This document shows positions 1 to 9,210 of a stretch of DNA of 64,000 bases, one piece after another. The stretch lies in assembly GCA_022827055.1 (NCBI GenBank), contig JAJDTR010000062.1, positions 62,001 to 126,000 on the forward strand, written 5' to 3'. The notes beneath the pieces were generated by a model, which had not been told where the DNA came from, did no database searches, and saw only the letters and a list, made by a program, of their open reading frames with translations. Numbering within the stretch: the stretch's first letter is position 1; every line of letters begins with the position of its first letter. A program made the position numbers and the translations under genes. The stretch is from Candidatus Poribacteria bacterium. GTDB lineage: Bacteria > Poribacteria > WGA-4E > JAJDTR01.

Positions 1-3
1 GTT

Positions 4-900
4 GAACGAGAAACAGCATCAGGTGAATAAAAGATGTGTAAGGAAAGCCGGGTTTCTTTTAGGGAACTCGGCTTTTTTTGTGCAATTTGATTCATGGGAC
101 AGCAAAGTCGGGTGTTGGGTTTCACTTAGAATTCGGCGACATGAGGCGATGCGAGAATACTACGTCCCTTTCACATTTACAGTTTTTTCAGAAGAACCGT
201 TCAACCCAACCTACGAAATCGGGCGCAACGAATTTGCTATTGCGCCAGCAATCGGGCGAGGAAACTTCGCCCCTACGGAATACGAAGTGATTTAGGAAAT
301 CGATATCGCTTTGGCATCGCGGATTGACGCGGCAGATATCGAACGAGAAACAACATCAGCTGAACAAAAGATGTGTAAGGAAGGTCGGGTTTCTTCTAAG
401 GAACTCGGCTTTTTTTGTGCAATTTAACCGAACGTACGGCGGTGGGATGTTGGGTTTCACTCAGTTCTTCGGTACATGAGGTAGTACGAGAGTACCACAT
501 ACCTTTCACATTTACAGTTTTTTCAGAAGAACCGTTCAACCCAACCTACGAAATCGGGCGCAACGAATTTGCTATTGCGCCAGCAATCGGGCGAGGAAAC
601 CTGCCCCTACGGAATACGAAGTGATTTAGGAAATCGATATCGATTCGGCAGCGCGGATTGACGCAGGAAATTAATGGCGGGAAACAGCATCAGATGATGT
701 GAAGATGTGCAATAAGAGCCGGTTTTCTTCTGGAGAACTCGGTTTTTTTATGCAATTTAACTCAACGTACGGCGGTGGGATGTTGGGTTTCACTCAGTTT
801 TTCGGTACATGAGGCAGTACGAGAGTACCACATACCCTTCACATTTAGAGTTTTTACAGAAGGACCGTTCAACCCAACCTACGGACTTAATTGATCTCAG
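4..900. repeat. Three direct copies of a ~335-bp intergenic unit
   Basis: Near-identical units start near 4, 341 and about 675. Each begins GARAAACARCATCAG, continues with a terminator-like hairpin, then TTGGGTTTCACT, and ends with CGTTCAACCCAACCTACG. The TTGGGTT and AACCCAA ends are inverted, so each unit resembles a small palindromic element. A shorter relative lies at 17740-17850. Open frames across it (for example 2-295) differ between copies and have no ribosome binding site, so I call no gene here. Confidence 0.75.
46..79 (+). terminator. Rho-independent-type hairpin in repeat copy 1
   Basis: AGCCGGGTT pairs with AACTCGGCT (one G-U pair), followed by seven T residues. Weaker versions occur at the same place in copies 2 (383-417) and 3 (716-749). 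It probably ends transcription coming from the left. Confidence 0.55.
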
Positions 901-985
901 TTCATCGGTGGTTTGATCCCGCCTTACGGAAATGCCACATGCCGGTGCGCCATGCGTATCCTACAGGTGTCGGTTCATCGCACAG

Positions 986-1489
986 CTATATCATTTTAAA
1001 GACGGAGGTGTTATATTCACTGATCAGAGTGAGGGTATCCCCACTTCTGGTCCACGTACCGCTTAAATCCTCTAGCGTTGTAATTCCCTCCGCATCATCT
1101 AATCGTGCAAAGAATCCAGATGCTTCTGATTCTCCGTTTGAGAGCGTATAATTGGAGCCGGAGAGGAAATAAGCCGCAGTGAATCTAATCGAACCAATCT
1201 CTAATGTCCCGACGCTCCCCTGTTTCGGTGCTATCCTTACAGTGATTTCGCCCTCCAGAGATCCGTCGCTATTGAACCTCCAGGTGTTGGCAAGAATGGT
1301 CGCATGTCCATAATACGAATAGTTCTGTTCCATGCTCTGACCATCAATGGTTTCGAGGCTCCATGTACCGACCCACTCATCATTATCCGCCGCGGGCTCG
1401 CTATCACCACAGCCGATGGTTCCGATAGTGAGAATTGCAACAATACTGACCAACCACAAGAACGAACGAGGAATCGCTTGCTTACACAT
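986..1489 (-). CDS. Hypothetical lipoprotein
   Basis: 167 aa. A short charged start, a hydrophobic stretch (about residues 10-25) and a lipobox ending in Cys 27 (TIGTIGC) predict a lipid-anchored exported protein. The mature part starts with an acidic linker and then WVGTWSLETIDGQ, the opening strand typical of small lipocalin-like or META-like barrels; a second such strand, LSGTWTRSGDTLTL, lies near the C-terminus. The ribosome site AGGAGG lies nine bases before the ATG. It is the first minus-strand gene and stands alone. Host rather than phage origin is likely. The precise function is unknown. Confidence 0.7.
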   Translation of the reverse strand: MCKQAIPRSFLWLVSIVAILTIGTIGCGDSEPAADNDEWVGTWSLETIDGQSMEQNYSYYGHATILANTWRFNSDGSLEGEITVRIAPKQGSVGTLEIGSIRFTAAYFLSGSNYTLSNGESEASGFFARLDDAEGITTLEDLSGTWTRSGDTLTLISEYNTSVFKMI

Positions 1490-1586
1490 TCTATCTGGCC
1501 TCCTTTATTGGATAGGACTCAGTGTACATTCGCTTGCGGAGCACAGTGGATATAAAACACCTCTTGCGCCAACTGCCATCCCTGTG

Positions 1587-1770
1587 CTACTGACGAATCA
1601 ACACCTTCCGTGATGCGGTGATGGCCCCGCTGAATGCGTGCCGGAAATGACGCCGTCCCTCCTCTAACCGACAAACCATTATACCATCTGAATCGAAAAG
1701 CGTCAATGTGGCCTCGGCATTCACAGTCGACTCACAGGGAATCCAAGTCTTCGGGTTGCACGTGCTGGTC
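1587..1770 (-). pseudogene. Remnant of a Poribacteria-type C-terminal sorting (FlgD-like) domain
   Basis: Read on the minus strand the end of this frame gives NPKTWIPCEST..AEATLTLFDSDGIMVCRLEEG, then FRHAFSGAITASRKVLIRQ and a stop. This matches, piece by piece, the C-terminus of the intact protein at 31327-34542 (NPETWIPYHLA..AEVAITIYDTTGTPVRRLTLG and FRAGDYAASRRMVIMK), but the central strands are deleted. No upstream start or body of a secreted protein is present. The open frame runs to 1895, but the part before NPKTWIP resembles nothing. Confidence 0.6.
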
Positions 1771-1834
1771 TTTGACTTATTCGCTGCTCCTTCCGCCCTC
1801 CATCCCTTCGGTATATTTCTGATAATTTTTAAGA

Positions 1835-1863
1835 TTGACAACTTAACATATGTATAGTATATT
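1835..1863 (+). promoter_or_regulatory. Sigma-70-type promoter for the left virion operon
   Basis: TTGACA (1835-1840), a 17-base spacer and TATATT (1858-1863), in a locally AT-rich stretch. It points into the gene at 1944, about 80 bases downstream, and no other gene lies between. Confidence 0.7.
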
Positions 1864-1943
1864 TTAGTTTGAAATTGACACCTACGAGGTTTCAATAGGC
1901 GAAATTGGGGATTTAACGAATGTCCGTGACGAGGTGAGGATTT

Positions 1944-2267
1944 ATGGGTACGCCACTTCCGAATAACATTGCATTGAAGGCGGGGCAGAAGGAATCGAGA
2001 CCGCTTAAATTCGATCCCGGCGAGTATCTGATTGCCGCCGGCATCACGCCGGGAAACAAACTACCGAAAACGATTACGCTCCAGATGCGGTTTGGGGATG
2101 AGTCCGGCGCGATCACAGAATGGCGAGATACGGATGTCCTCTTGAATTCAGAGAACGGCTGGCAGGATACGTTTTCCGCGTCACCGTTTGTGGAGTTTAA
2201 GGTCGTGGCGTCTGCGCCGGGTGCAACGGTTCATACGTCGTTGATTACGCAGTCGGTCACTCTATGA
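1944..2267 (+). CDS. Small hypothetical virion-associated protein
   Basis: 107 aa, first gene of the left virion block. GAGGTGAGG sits five bases before the ATG, fixing the start. The sequence is predicted beta-rich and has no cysteines. The segment ITLQMRFGDESGAITEWRD followed by FVEFKVVASAPGATVHTSLI resembles small phage structural proteins that measure or decorate, but I recognise no family. It lies directly upstream of the duplicated 441-aa genes. Confidence 0.65.
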   Translation: MGTPLPNNIALKAGQKESRPLKFDPGEYLIAAGITPGNKLPKTITLQMRFGDESGAITEWRDTDVLLNSENGWQDTFSASPFVEFKVVASAPGATVHTSLITQSVTL

Positions 2268-2372
2268 GAAGACAGTGGACAGTGACTAGTGGTCAGTGAC
2301 CAGTAACAGCAGTGCAATCAAGTTCTCGTAGAGATTCGAGGGCAATCACAGATTTTACAGCGAGGTATAGTC

Positions 2373-3698
2373 GTGGGGATTAGTCGAGCGCCTCTTAGCG
2401 CCAAGTTGCCTCAGTTGGTTACCGAGGAAGCGGCGTTGGCTGGCACGGATACGAAACAGCGGATGTTCAGTGCGCTCCGGGCGCGACAGGCGGCGCGTTA
2501 TGCGGTGGATGTCGTGGGCGCGCGACCGGGCTTATCTGCTGCCGACAGCGAAGGCGCAGATGATGGAAAGGTTGCCATCCGGAATGACGGCCTCTATACG
2601 ATCGAGGTGACACCGCGTTACGGCACAGATCCGACGGGCTCGTGGGGGACATACAGCAACACGGGTTTTCGAGGGGCGCACTCACGTTACAACGTACCGG
2701 CATCGCCGCAAGCCGGAGAAACGTATTACAACACCTCGGAACGGACGTGGTACCAAGGCGCTACGGCGGAAGGTTCTCGCATGCGGTGGATTAACACCGC
2801 GGACCCGGAGAACTGGATTGGGCACTTTGATTCTCAGGACGAAGCACTGGCTCATGCCGGCGGCGACGGACTGGCATACACGGGATCGGGGGTTGAAACG
2901 CTGTCGTCATTCGCGGCGGGGAGTGATGCGTATACAGAGCGTCGGTGGGTCAGACGGTCGGATCATGAAAGAGAACGTGAGCTAATTTATGAGAATCTGG
3001 ATTTCAATGACTATCACCAACAGGCGCATTTGCTAGATCTTCGGCGATCAATGGCACGGGAGAGGAATGCTTTTTTCATCTTTCATTACTTCAATCTTCC
3101 GGAGACAATCACGGCGGAACGTACATTTGTTTCGGCAACGACGGATCATGGGACATCGACAGTGCATGTCAACGCAGGCAACACGAGTGTATCGTTCGCT
3201 GTTGGAGATGAATTTCCGACTGACGTCTCAGGTTACGACGGTAAAAGATTGGTTATCGAAGGGTTGTCAAGTGGCGCTCACCGCATTGTGAGGGAGAGCG
3301 GCACAACCGCATACAGTTCTACAACCGGAATTGTCACATTACCGGTTGAGGCACAGGAGACTGGCGGCGATTTCACGGCTAGCGAAACTGTGCGCCTAAC
3401 TTTAACGAATCCGTTTTCGCACTCGGGGTTTTCTGATCCGATACCGGTTGAAGAATGGCTGGAGTTGCCGCGTTCCTGGGGCACCGCGGGAAATACGCGT
3501 AGTAGAAATCTCGATCAGAAATTTTTTGTGGTCATATCCAGATTGTCAGATACGCGACTGGATCAACCGGGGCACGCGCGTATGACATTGGGACGCGTGA
3601 CGGATTCACAGATGGTTACGACATTTTCGCATGCACTCGAAGTGGTCGGAGGTACAAGCGTATTTGGAATAAGAGTGTACCTGTATCGAGGAGCATAA
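2373..3698 (+). CDS. Putative tail fibre/appendage protein, copy 1
   Basis: 441 aa, GTG start preceded by GCGAGG. Nearly the whole length is repeated in the next gene (3861-5189). The N-terminal ~70 residues are helical (QRMFSALRARQAARYAVDVV). The middle is rich in Gly, Ser, Thr and aromatic residues (TYYNTSERTWYQG), and the C-terminal ~200 residues look like beta-rich appendage domains (VSFAVGDEFPTDVSGYDGKRLVIEGL; MTLGRVTDSQMVTTFSHALEV). Its place after a promoter and next to other predicted structural genes fits a tail fibre or baseplate protein. No enzymatic motif was seen. Function is inferred. Confidence 0.65.
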   Translation: MGISRAPLSAKLPQLVTEEAALAGTDTKQRMFSALRARQAARYAVDVVGARPGLSAADSEGADDGKVAIRNDGLYTIEVTPRYGTDPTGSWGTYSNTGFRGAHSRYNVPASPQAGETYYNTSERTWYQGATAEGSRMRWINTADPENWIGHFDSQDEALAHAGGDGLAYTGSGVETLSSFAAGSDAYTERRWVRRSDHERERELIYENLDFNDYHQQAHLLDLRRSMARERNAFFIFHYFNLPETITAERTFVSATTDHGTSTVHVNAGNTSVSFAVGDEFPTDVSGYDGKRLVIEGLSSGAHRIVRESGTTAYSSTTGIVTLPVEAQETGGDFTASETVRLTLTNPFSHSGFSDPIPVEEWLELPRSWGTAGNTRSRNLDQKFFVVISRLSDTRLDQPGHARMTLGRVTDSQMVTTFSHALEVVGGTSVFGIRVYLYRGA

Positions 3699-3860
3699 AA
3701 ACAGTGGCTAGTGGCCTGTGACCAGTGGTCAGTTAGAAGACAGTGAAGAGTTAGAACAGGAAGTCGAGAGAAAAGCAGTGGTGAGGAAAAAGACAGTGGC
3801 CAGTGACCTGTTTCCAGTGGCCAGTAAAAGCCAGAAGGAAGTGCAAGTAGAGGTGAGATC

Positions 3861-5189
3861 ATGGGATTAAGTCGAGCGCGTCTTGGCGGCGCGAGGTTAC
3901 CGAATCTGATTACCGAAGAGGAGGCGCTGACTGGTACGGATACAGCGCGGAGGATGTTTAGCCCGCTCCGAGTACGGCAAGCGGCGCGTTATGCGGTGGA
4001 TGTCGTGGACGCGCGAGATGGCTTGCCTGCCGCCGACAGCGGGGGTGCGGATGATGAGAAGGTTGCCATCCGAAACGACGGTTTCTATACAGTCGAGGTA
4101 ACGCCGCGTTACGGCACAGATCCGACGGGCTCGTGGGGGACATACAGCAACACGAGTTTTCGAGGAGCGCACTCACGATACGATGTCCCAGCATCGCCGC
4201 AAGCCGGGCAGACCTATTACAACATCTCGGAACGGACGTGGTATCAAGGCGCTGCGGCGGAAAGTTCTCGTGTGCGATGGATTCACGCCGCGGATCCGGA
4301 GAATTGGATTGGACATTTCGATTCTCAAGACGAAGCGTTGGCTCATGCCGGTGCCGACGGACTGGAATATACGGGTTCGGAGGTTGAGACGCTGTCGTCG
4401 TTTGCCGCGGGGAGCAACGCATACACGGAGCGTCGGTGGGTCAGGCGTTCTGATCATGAAAGAGAACGTGAGTTAATTTATGAGAATTTGGATTTCAATA
4501 ACTATTACAAACAGGCGCATTTGCTAGACCTTCGGCGATCAATGACAGGGGAGAGGAATGCGTTTTTCACCTTTCACTACTTTAATCTTCCGGAGACAAT
4601 CACGGCGGAGCGCACATTCGTCTCGGCAACGACGGATCACGGGACATCAACAGCCCATGTCAACACGGGCAACACGAGCATGTCGTTCGCTGTCGGAGAT
4701 GAATTCCCGACTGACATCTCAGGTTACGACGGCAAAAGAATCGTCATCGAAGGGTTGTCGAGCGGTGCACACCGCATTGTGCGGGAAAGTGGCACTACCG
4801 TGTACGATGCCACATCGAGAATTGTCACATTGCCGGTCGCATCACAGGAAGCCGGCGGCAGTTTCACGGTTGGAGAGACTGTGCGCATAACTTTGACAAA
4901 CCCGTTTTCGCATTCGGCATTTTCGCAACCCATACCGGTCGAGGAGTGGCTGGAATTGCCGCGTTCTTGGGGCACCGCGAGAAATACGAGTGATAGAAAT
5001 CTCGATCAGAAAATTTATGTGGTTATATCAAGATTATCGAATACGGGAATCAGCAATTGGGGACACGCGCGGATGGCATTGGGGCGTGTGACGGATTCGC
5101 AGATGGTTACGACATTCTCGCATACCCTCGAAGTAGTGGGAGGCACATCTCTACTTGGAATAAGGGTGTATCTAAATCGCGGGGCGTAA
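3861..5189 (+). CDS. Putative tail fibre/appendage protein, copy 2
   Basis: 442 aa, ATG with GAGGTGAG upstream. Colinear with the previous gene from start to end, with one extra residue near the N-terminus (GLSRARLGGARLPN against GISRAPLSAKLPQ) and scattered substitutions. Differences look denser near the C-terminus (TGISNWGHARMALGR against TRLDQPGHARMTLGR) than in the middle. The 160 bases between the copies consist of CAGTG-type repeats. A tandem duplication followed by divergence would allow two related receptor-binding proteins or a hetero-oligomer. Confidence 0.65.
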   Translation: MGLSRARLGGARLPNLITEEEALTGTDTARRMFSPLRVRQAARYAVDVVDARDGLPAADSGGADDEKVAIRNDGFYTVEVTPRYGTDPTGSWGTYSNTSFRGAHSRYDVPASPQAGQTYYNISERTWYQGAAAESSRVRWIHAADPENWIGHFDSQDEALAHAGADGLEYTGSEVETLSSFAAGSNAYTERRWVRRSDHERERELIYENLDFNNYYKQAHLLDLRRSMTGERNAFFTFHYFNLPETITAERTFVSATTDHGTSTAHVNTGNTSMSFAVGDEFPTDISGYDGKRIVIEGLSSGAHRIVRESGTTVYDATSRIVTLPVASQEAGGSFTVGETVRITLTNPFSHSAFSQPIPVEEWLELPRSWGTARNTSDRNLDQKIYVVISRLSNTGISNWGHARMALGRVTDSQMVTTFSHTLEVVGGTSLLGIRVYLNRGA

Positions 5190-5382
5190 ATTAGTGGTCA
5201 GTTGCCAGTGACCAGTAAAAGCAGCAGGGAGAGTGGGATTGGAAGAATGGAAGGACGGAAGATTGGAAGGTATTTAAATTTGTATTGGGATTTTCCTTCC
5301 GGTGACTGTCAACTATCTTGGAAAGACGATTGAAACCTCTATGGTTTAGGAGTGGGACAACGAGTGTTGTTCCCTAAAGCAT

Positions 5383-6633
5383 ATGGAAACGGGAATTAAT
5401 TTTGAACTTGCAGCTCATCCAACGATGCGCACCTCCAAGGTGCAGGCTGTCGATGTGGGGCGTGTGTTCGTCGAGTTTACAGATCGTGACGGGACAACGG
5501 AAATCTACGATCTTGATGTCGGCGATTATCAGGGACATCGCGATTTTCTGAACGAGGATGCCGGGGTGGATCTGCCGTTCTTTCGATCGGGGAAACACGA
5601 CAGATTGGAACTTACCCTCTACCATGACGACACCGCACCACCGCCATCGGTTAACAGGAACGCGAGGGTAGACGAATATCCGAGTTATGTTTTCACCAGC
5701 GATGGAACGGAGCCGCAGACGTTTGCGGCGAGCCGCGTGATACGGGTACCGAATGCGTTTTTCGGTTTGAATTTCAAGCCTGTGGCTCTTAACGCGGCGG
5801 CGACGTTCATGTATAGCTATCGGCATGTTTGGGATGCGATGACAACGCGGGCGCATATCGGAGATGCGCTTGACTGCACTGATCCGATACAGGAGGCAGC
5901 GTCAAACCGCCAAGCGCGCGTCGGCGATTGGGGTAGGACGCACGCGGGGTTAATTGCGGCTATGCTGTGGCATGTGCAGCATGATTTGATAGAGTTTTTC
6001 CCGGCGAGGTTTGGACCGAACATGCAATCGTTGACTCGTGGAATTCTGTCCGAGTGCGGACGGTTGATTGAATCCGAATTGCCGGATGCGTTTGAAACGG
6101 AGTTTGGACCTTATGGCGACAACTCGGTGCTACGGATGTTTCGCTTGCATGATCTGAACAGTTGGGCGAACTACGAAAGCAATTTTCAGATTTGGACGAC
6201 AGATCAGGAGACGGGGGTCGGCGACCGGCTGATATGGACGGCTCCGGATGCGGCGTGGTGGAATAGTCTGAAGACGGCATGGTTCGGGGCGGCGATAAAT
6301 TATCCGACGGGCGAAGGCGACCGCAAGTTTGTGCGGGAGTTGTATCCGGAAAAGGGGATAGCAGGATTGTCGAGCATAACGCCTGCCGTCGGGAGCGAGT
6401 TACGTGCGTCCCTCGGCTCCGGGGTTGCGGCACCGGTTACGGATTTGCGTTATCGCTGGCAGCGGCGTGACGGGAATTCCGTCTCGGATATCGACGGCGC
6501 GAATACGGATGTGTATACGCCTGTGTCCGGTGATGAGACGAAGGCATTGCGCGCGGTCATCAGTTATCGGGATGCCAACGGGTTTATATTGCCGGCGGTC
6601 AGTCGCTGGTCGGAGGCAGTGATCGGAGGCTAG
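5383..6633 (+). CDS. Hypothetical virion protein with C-terminal Ig-like domain
   Basis: 416 aa. The last ~80 residues (LRYRWQRRDGNSVSDIDGAN followed by TDVYTPVSGDETKALRAVIS) have the W..RDG..I.GA...Y.P...D pattern of bacterial Ig-like repeats. The N-terminal ~280 residues appear homologous to the next gene: SRVIRVPN corresponds to SRRIAVPN, and RMFRLHDLNSWANYESNFQIWTTD to HFYAEHDVDAWREKFAARTLWLSD. Probably a minor tail or capsid appendage. No strong ribosome site precedes the ATG. Confidence 0.6.
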   Translation: METGINFELAAHPTMRTSKVQAVDVGRVFVEFTDRDGTTEIYDLDVGDYQGHRDFLNEDAGVDLPFFRSGKHDRLELTLYHDDTAPPPSVNRNARVDEYPSYVFTSDGTEPQTFAASRVIRVPNAFFGLNFKPVALNAAATFMYSYRHVWDAMTTRAHIGDALDCTDPIQEAASNRQARVGDWGRTHAGLIAAMLWHVQHDLIEFFPARFGPNMQSLTRGILSECGRLIESELPDAFETEFGPYGDNSVLRMFRLHDLNSWANYESNFQIWTTDQETGVGDRLIWTAPDAAWWNSLKTAWFGAAINYPTGEGDRKFVRELYPEKGIAGLSSITPAVGSELRASLGSGVAAPVTDLRYRWQRRDGNSVSDIDGANTDVYTPVSGDETKALRAVISYRDANGFILPAVSRWSEAVIGG

Positions 6634-6843
6634 TGGTCAGTGGCTAGTGATTAGTGGAGAGTGGAGAGTGGAGAGTGGAGAGTGGAAAGACTAGGAGTGG
6701 AAGGATGGAAGATTGGAAGGGTGGAAGACAAGAAGACGGGAAGACGGGAAACAGGAGAGCAGCAGCGACCAGCAAAGAGGGATGTAGAAAGCGGATATTG
6801 TAGAAACGAAGTTTAAGAAAATGGTCGGTTTCAAGGGGGGATG

Positions 6844-7827
6844 ATGTCTAAGATTCATTTATCTTTTTCGGGGCATGGACCCGTGTTGAAAAAGATGTCC
6901 ATCGTGATGGCGGGAGACGCGCCGCAGATTAAGTGCGAGATTGAACAGAACGGCACGCGCGCCGGGGTGGCTTTCAATTTCGCCAATATGGTGCGGGGCA
7001 TACGGTACACGTTCGAGGACAGTTTGATTTATTCGGCGAAGCGTGATTTGTGCGGGGATCTGCTGAATATCTACTTCAATATGGGCGGCACGCCGCGACC
7101 TCCCGACGGGACGATTGACGCGCCGGAGCAGGTTTCCTTTTACTATTTGGCGGCTGGGGAGAACCGAACGAATATTACCACGTCGCGTCGGATTGCGGTG
7201 CCCAATGAAACGGCATCGGAACTGTACGCCGAGGGACGACCTCGCCTCACGCTGACGGCGCGCTACTTTGTACGTAGTTTGCCGTCGTCCGTGCCGGGTT
7301 TGATTTCGCGTGCGCCGAGCAATATTTTGACGGATTTGGACGCCCGAAACGCGCTTCAGTTGCAAGCAGGCACGCGGTTCGATAATACGGCGAACTATTT
7401 TCGCGGGTCGATAGGATTTGCTTGGCGGGAGATTAAGAACCTGAATAAGGGAACGGCATCGACCAAAACGGTCAATCAACTCCGTCAGCTTGTGGAGACG
7501 CTGGAAACGGAGGTTATGGGCAAACCGAGCCACCACGCGATAGATTGGCGCCGTTCCGATTTCGACAGGGAATCGGATTTTGTCTTGCACTTCTATGCGG
7601 AGCACGATGTGGATGCGTGGCGCGAAAAATTTGCGGCGCGGACACTATGGCTTTCCGACGGCGACTATCGTCCAGCGGAAGAGGTTTATGATGTGGACGC
7701 GCAGCATGCGGGGGGCGGCGGTAACGCGGCACAGCAGGAGTTTGCGAGTTTGTTGACGACGGAGTTTGCGGAGTGTCTTTTTAGCCGTGATCGGGAGTTG
7801 GCGTTGGAGCGGCGAGTGGCTGAATGA
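6844..7827 (+). CDS. Hypothetical virion protein, remote paralogue of the preceding gene
   Basis: 327 aa. Two adjacent ATG codons follow a run of G (AAGGGGGG); the second, used here, has the better spacing. The central and C-terminal parts align loosely with the gene at 5383-6633, but the Ig-like tail is absent and the C-terminus has a Gly-rich hinge (AGGGGNAA) followed by a helix. Last gene of the left structural block; the next 110 bases carry a GATCTCTATCGC repeat. Confidence 0.55.
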   Translation: MSKIHLSFSGHGPVLKKMSIVMAGDAPQIKCEIEQNGTRAGVAFNFANMVRGIRYTFEDSLIYSAKRDLCGDLLNIYFNMGGTPRPPDGTIDAPEQVSFYYLAAGENRTNITTSRRIAVPNETASELYAEGRPRLTLTARYFVRSLPSSVPGLISRAPSNILTDLDARNALQLQAGTRFDNTANYFRGSIGFAWREIKNLNKGTASTKTVNQLRQLVETLETEVMGKPSHHAIDWRRSDFDRESDFVLHFYAEHDVDAWREKFAARTLWLSDGDYRPAEEVYDVDAQHAGGGGNAAQQEFASLLTTEFAECLFSRDRELALERRVAE

Positions 7828-7936
7828 TCTCTATCGCACTCCCTAATCGGTCGTTTGATCTCAGTTGATCCTATCCGGTCGCTTGATGGTCAGTAAAAGC
7901 GGTGGTTTGTAAGGAATGTACTTAGTAGGAGGGATT

Positions 7937-8383
7937 ATGGCTCGGCCAAGGTATTGGGATGTCTATCGCGCAGTTCGGGACACGGTGCAAACGGTGGACC
8001 GGCAGAGCTTGGAAAACGCGTGGAAGGCATCGGAGCTATCGAAACTCGGGCTCTGCTGCGTGGATTCCCGCTACCGGGCTTTGCCATTGGCTACGTGGAA
8101 GCTTGTGCTGGCTTATAACGGGGTGGACAGGACGCGCTATGAGTCGGATCACTTCGACTGCGATAACTTCGCGCTCTGTCTCGCCGGCGACGTTTCCCAG
8201 CGGTGGAAAGTTAACGGCATAGGAATTGTCCTCGATTACAGCGCCGGCCACGCTTATAACTGCGTGCTGGTCTCGGAGGACGGGGAGGCGGATTTGCGGA
8301 TGGTCGAGCCGCAAACAGATCAATGGGTTCACCGCGCTGTTCCGGGTTACTCGGCGCAAGGCGGGTCGATCCTTTTCACGTAG
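7937..8383 (+). CDS. MOA-related papain-like protein 1 (putative peptidase/lysis or injection factor)
   Basis: 148 aa. AGGAGGG three bases before the ATG at 7937 decides the start over an upstream ATG at 7916. The protein shows ESDHFDCDNFA (candidate nucleophile Cys), SAGHAYN (candidate His) and MVEPQTDQW (acid/Gln), the spacing of the papain-like fold in the C-terminal domain of Marasmius oreades agglutinin and bacterial or phage MOA-related proteins. A second member lies at 10852-11418. The context (small membrane proteins just downstream) suggests peptidoglycan or protein cleavage in lysis, but the substrate is unknown. The family call is from remembered motifs. Confidence 0.55.
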   Translation: MARPRYWDVYRAVRDTVQTVDRQSLENAWKASELSKLGLCCVDSRYRALPLATWKLVLAYNGVDRTRYESDHFDCDNFALCLAGDVSQRWKVNGIGIVLDYSAGHAYNCVLVSEDGEADLRMVEPQTDQWVHRAVPGYSAQGGSILFT

Positions 8384-8395
8384 AAGCGAGGTGGT

Positions 8396-8656
8396 ATGGA
8401 AGGTCGAGATATCCTCGAGGCGATCCACAAGGTTGACAAGGAAGTCGCGGCGCTGAGTGCGAAGGTGTGCGCGGATATCGCCAACATCAAAGACCTGGCG
8501 ATCGGCAACTATAAGGAGCTGAGCCGGGAGGTCGACGAACTCCGGCGCGATGTCGGTACGAATAAGGAGGCGTCGCTTCGGCAGCAGAAACAGTTTATGT
8601 GGGTCGTCGCGGGGATTCTCGCTCTCGTGGAGGTAGCGGTCATCTATTGGAAGTAG
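8396..8656 (+). CDS. Coiled-coil protein with C-terminal membrane anchor
   Basis: 86 aa, starting 12 bases after the preceding gene with GCGAGGTGGT before the ATG. Residues 1-65 form a heptad coiled coil (VDKEVAALSAKVCADIANIK; LSREVDELRRDVGT) and residues 66-84 a single membrane helix (FMWVVAGILALVEVAVIYW). This tail-anchored layout resembles phage lysis accessory proteins such as some holin or i-spanin types, and also the membrane coiled-coil proteins found elsewhere in this window (17882, 18525, 20940). Confidence 0.6.
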   Translation: MEGRDILEAIHKVDKEVAALSAKVCADIANIKDLAIGNYKELSREVDELRRDVGTNKEASLRQQKQFMWVVAGILALVEVAVIYWK

Positions 8657-8674
8657 CGTGGCAAGCAATCGCAA

Positions 8675-8779
8675 ATGAAACACTTGATATTCCTTGGCAT
8701 ATTATGCGGCATAATACTCGGCGCCGCTTTGATGTTTGGCATTGTATTGTTGGCACAGCGGCCCGATCTGCTTCCTTGA
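8675..8779 (+). CDS. 34-residue hydrophobic peptide, candidate mini-holin
   Basis: ATG at 8675 to TGA at 8777-8779 encodes MKHLIFLGILCGIILGAALM, then FGIVLLAQRPDLLP: a positive start, one ~25-residue hydrophobic helix and a short polar tail. It overlaps the lipoprotein gene at 8704 in a different frame, and its stop overlaps a TTG (TTGA) that could be an alternative start of that lipoprotein. No clear ribosome site is visible. The membrane-peptide look and the location between a coiled-coil membrane protein and a lipoprotein make a lysis function possible. Confidence 0.4.
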   Translation: MKHLIFLGILCGIILGAALMFGIVLLAQRPDLLP

Positions 8780-9210
8780 TACTTCTTATCAGTATAGTAC
8801 TCTTCGGGTGTGCGGGGGATACGCCGCGTATCGTTATCAACAACTGTGTCGACGAACTCCCGGAATCCGCGATTGGTTGGTATACGCTACGAAAGATTGA
8901 ATTCCTCAACACCGCCTCCGGATACCGAAAGGTTGACACTCCCCGCCGCGTATTGGGTTGGCTCAAGATCAACCCTGATCAAAAAATGAAGCTGAGTATA
9001 ACGGAGGGGCGGCTGAAGAAGGACATTGACGGTTATTATGATGTGAACGTCGGCATACTGTTTATTTATTTGGACGATACTTTCGAGGATGTGGTGCTGT
9101 TTTACCAATATCACTATACCGACGGCGCAATCGTTTTGGAGCGATACGACACAGATTTGCGGCTGCGAATTACAACATATTGGCGGCTATTGCCCGCCAC
9201 GCCAGCTTAA
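8704..9210 (+). CDS. Hypothetical lipoprotein
   Basis: 168 aa if the ATG at 8704 is used. A basic N-terminus, hydrophobic stretch SASLILLISIVLFGC and lipobox LFGC indicate lipid attachment. A TTG at 8776 would leave only the hydrophobic core, so the longer start is preferred. The mature part is beta-rich with many aromatics (GYYDVNVGILFIYLDDTFED; VVLFYQYHYTDGAIVLERYD). It could be a host lipoprotein or, by position behind a coiled-coil membrane protein, an outer-membrane lysis partner. No family recognised. Confidence 0.55.
   Translation: MRHNTRRRFDVWHCIVGTAARSASLILLISIVLFGCAGDTPRIVINNCVDELPESAIGWYTLRKIEFLNTASGYRKVDTPRRVLGWLKINPDQKMKLSITEGRLKKDIDGYYDVNVGILFIYLDDTFEDVVLFYQYHYTDGAIVLERYDTDLRLRITTYWRLLPATPA

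Noticed and set aside
2-295. 97-residue open frame at the left edge
   Set aside because: It spans a repeat unit that is triplicated with frame breaks in the other copies; no ribosome site.
6634-6843. CRISPR-like appearance of CAGTGG arrays and GGAAG strings
   Set aside because: The units are 9-10 bases, degenerate and without regular spacers; not a CRISPR array.
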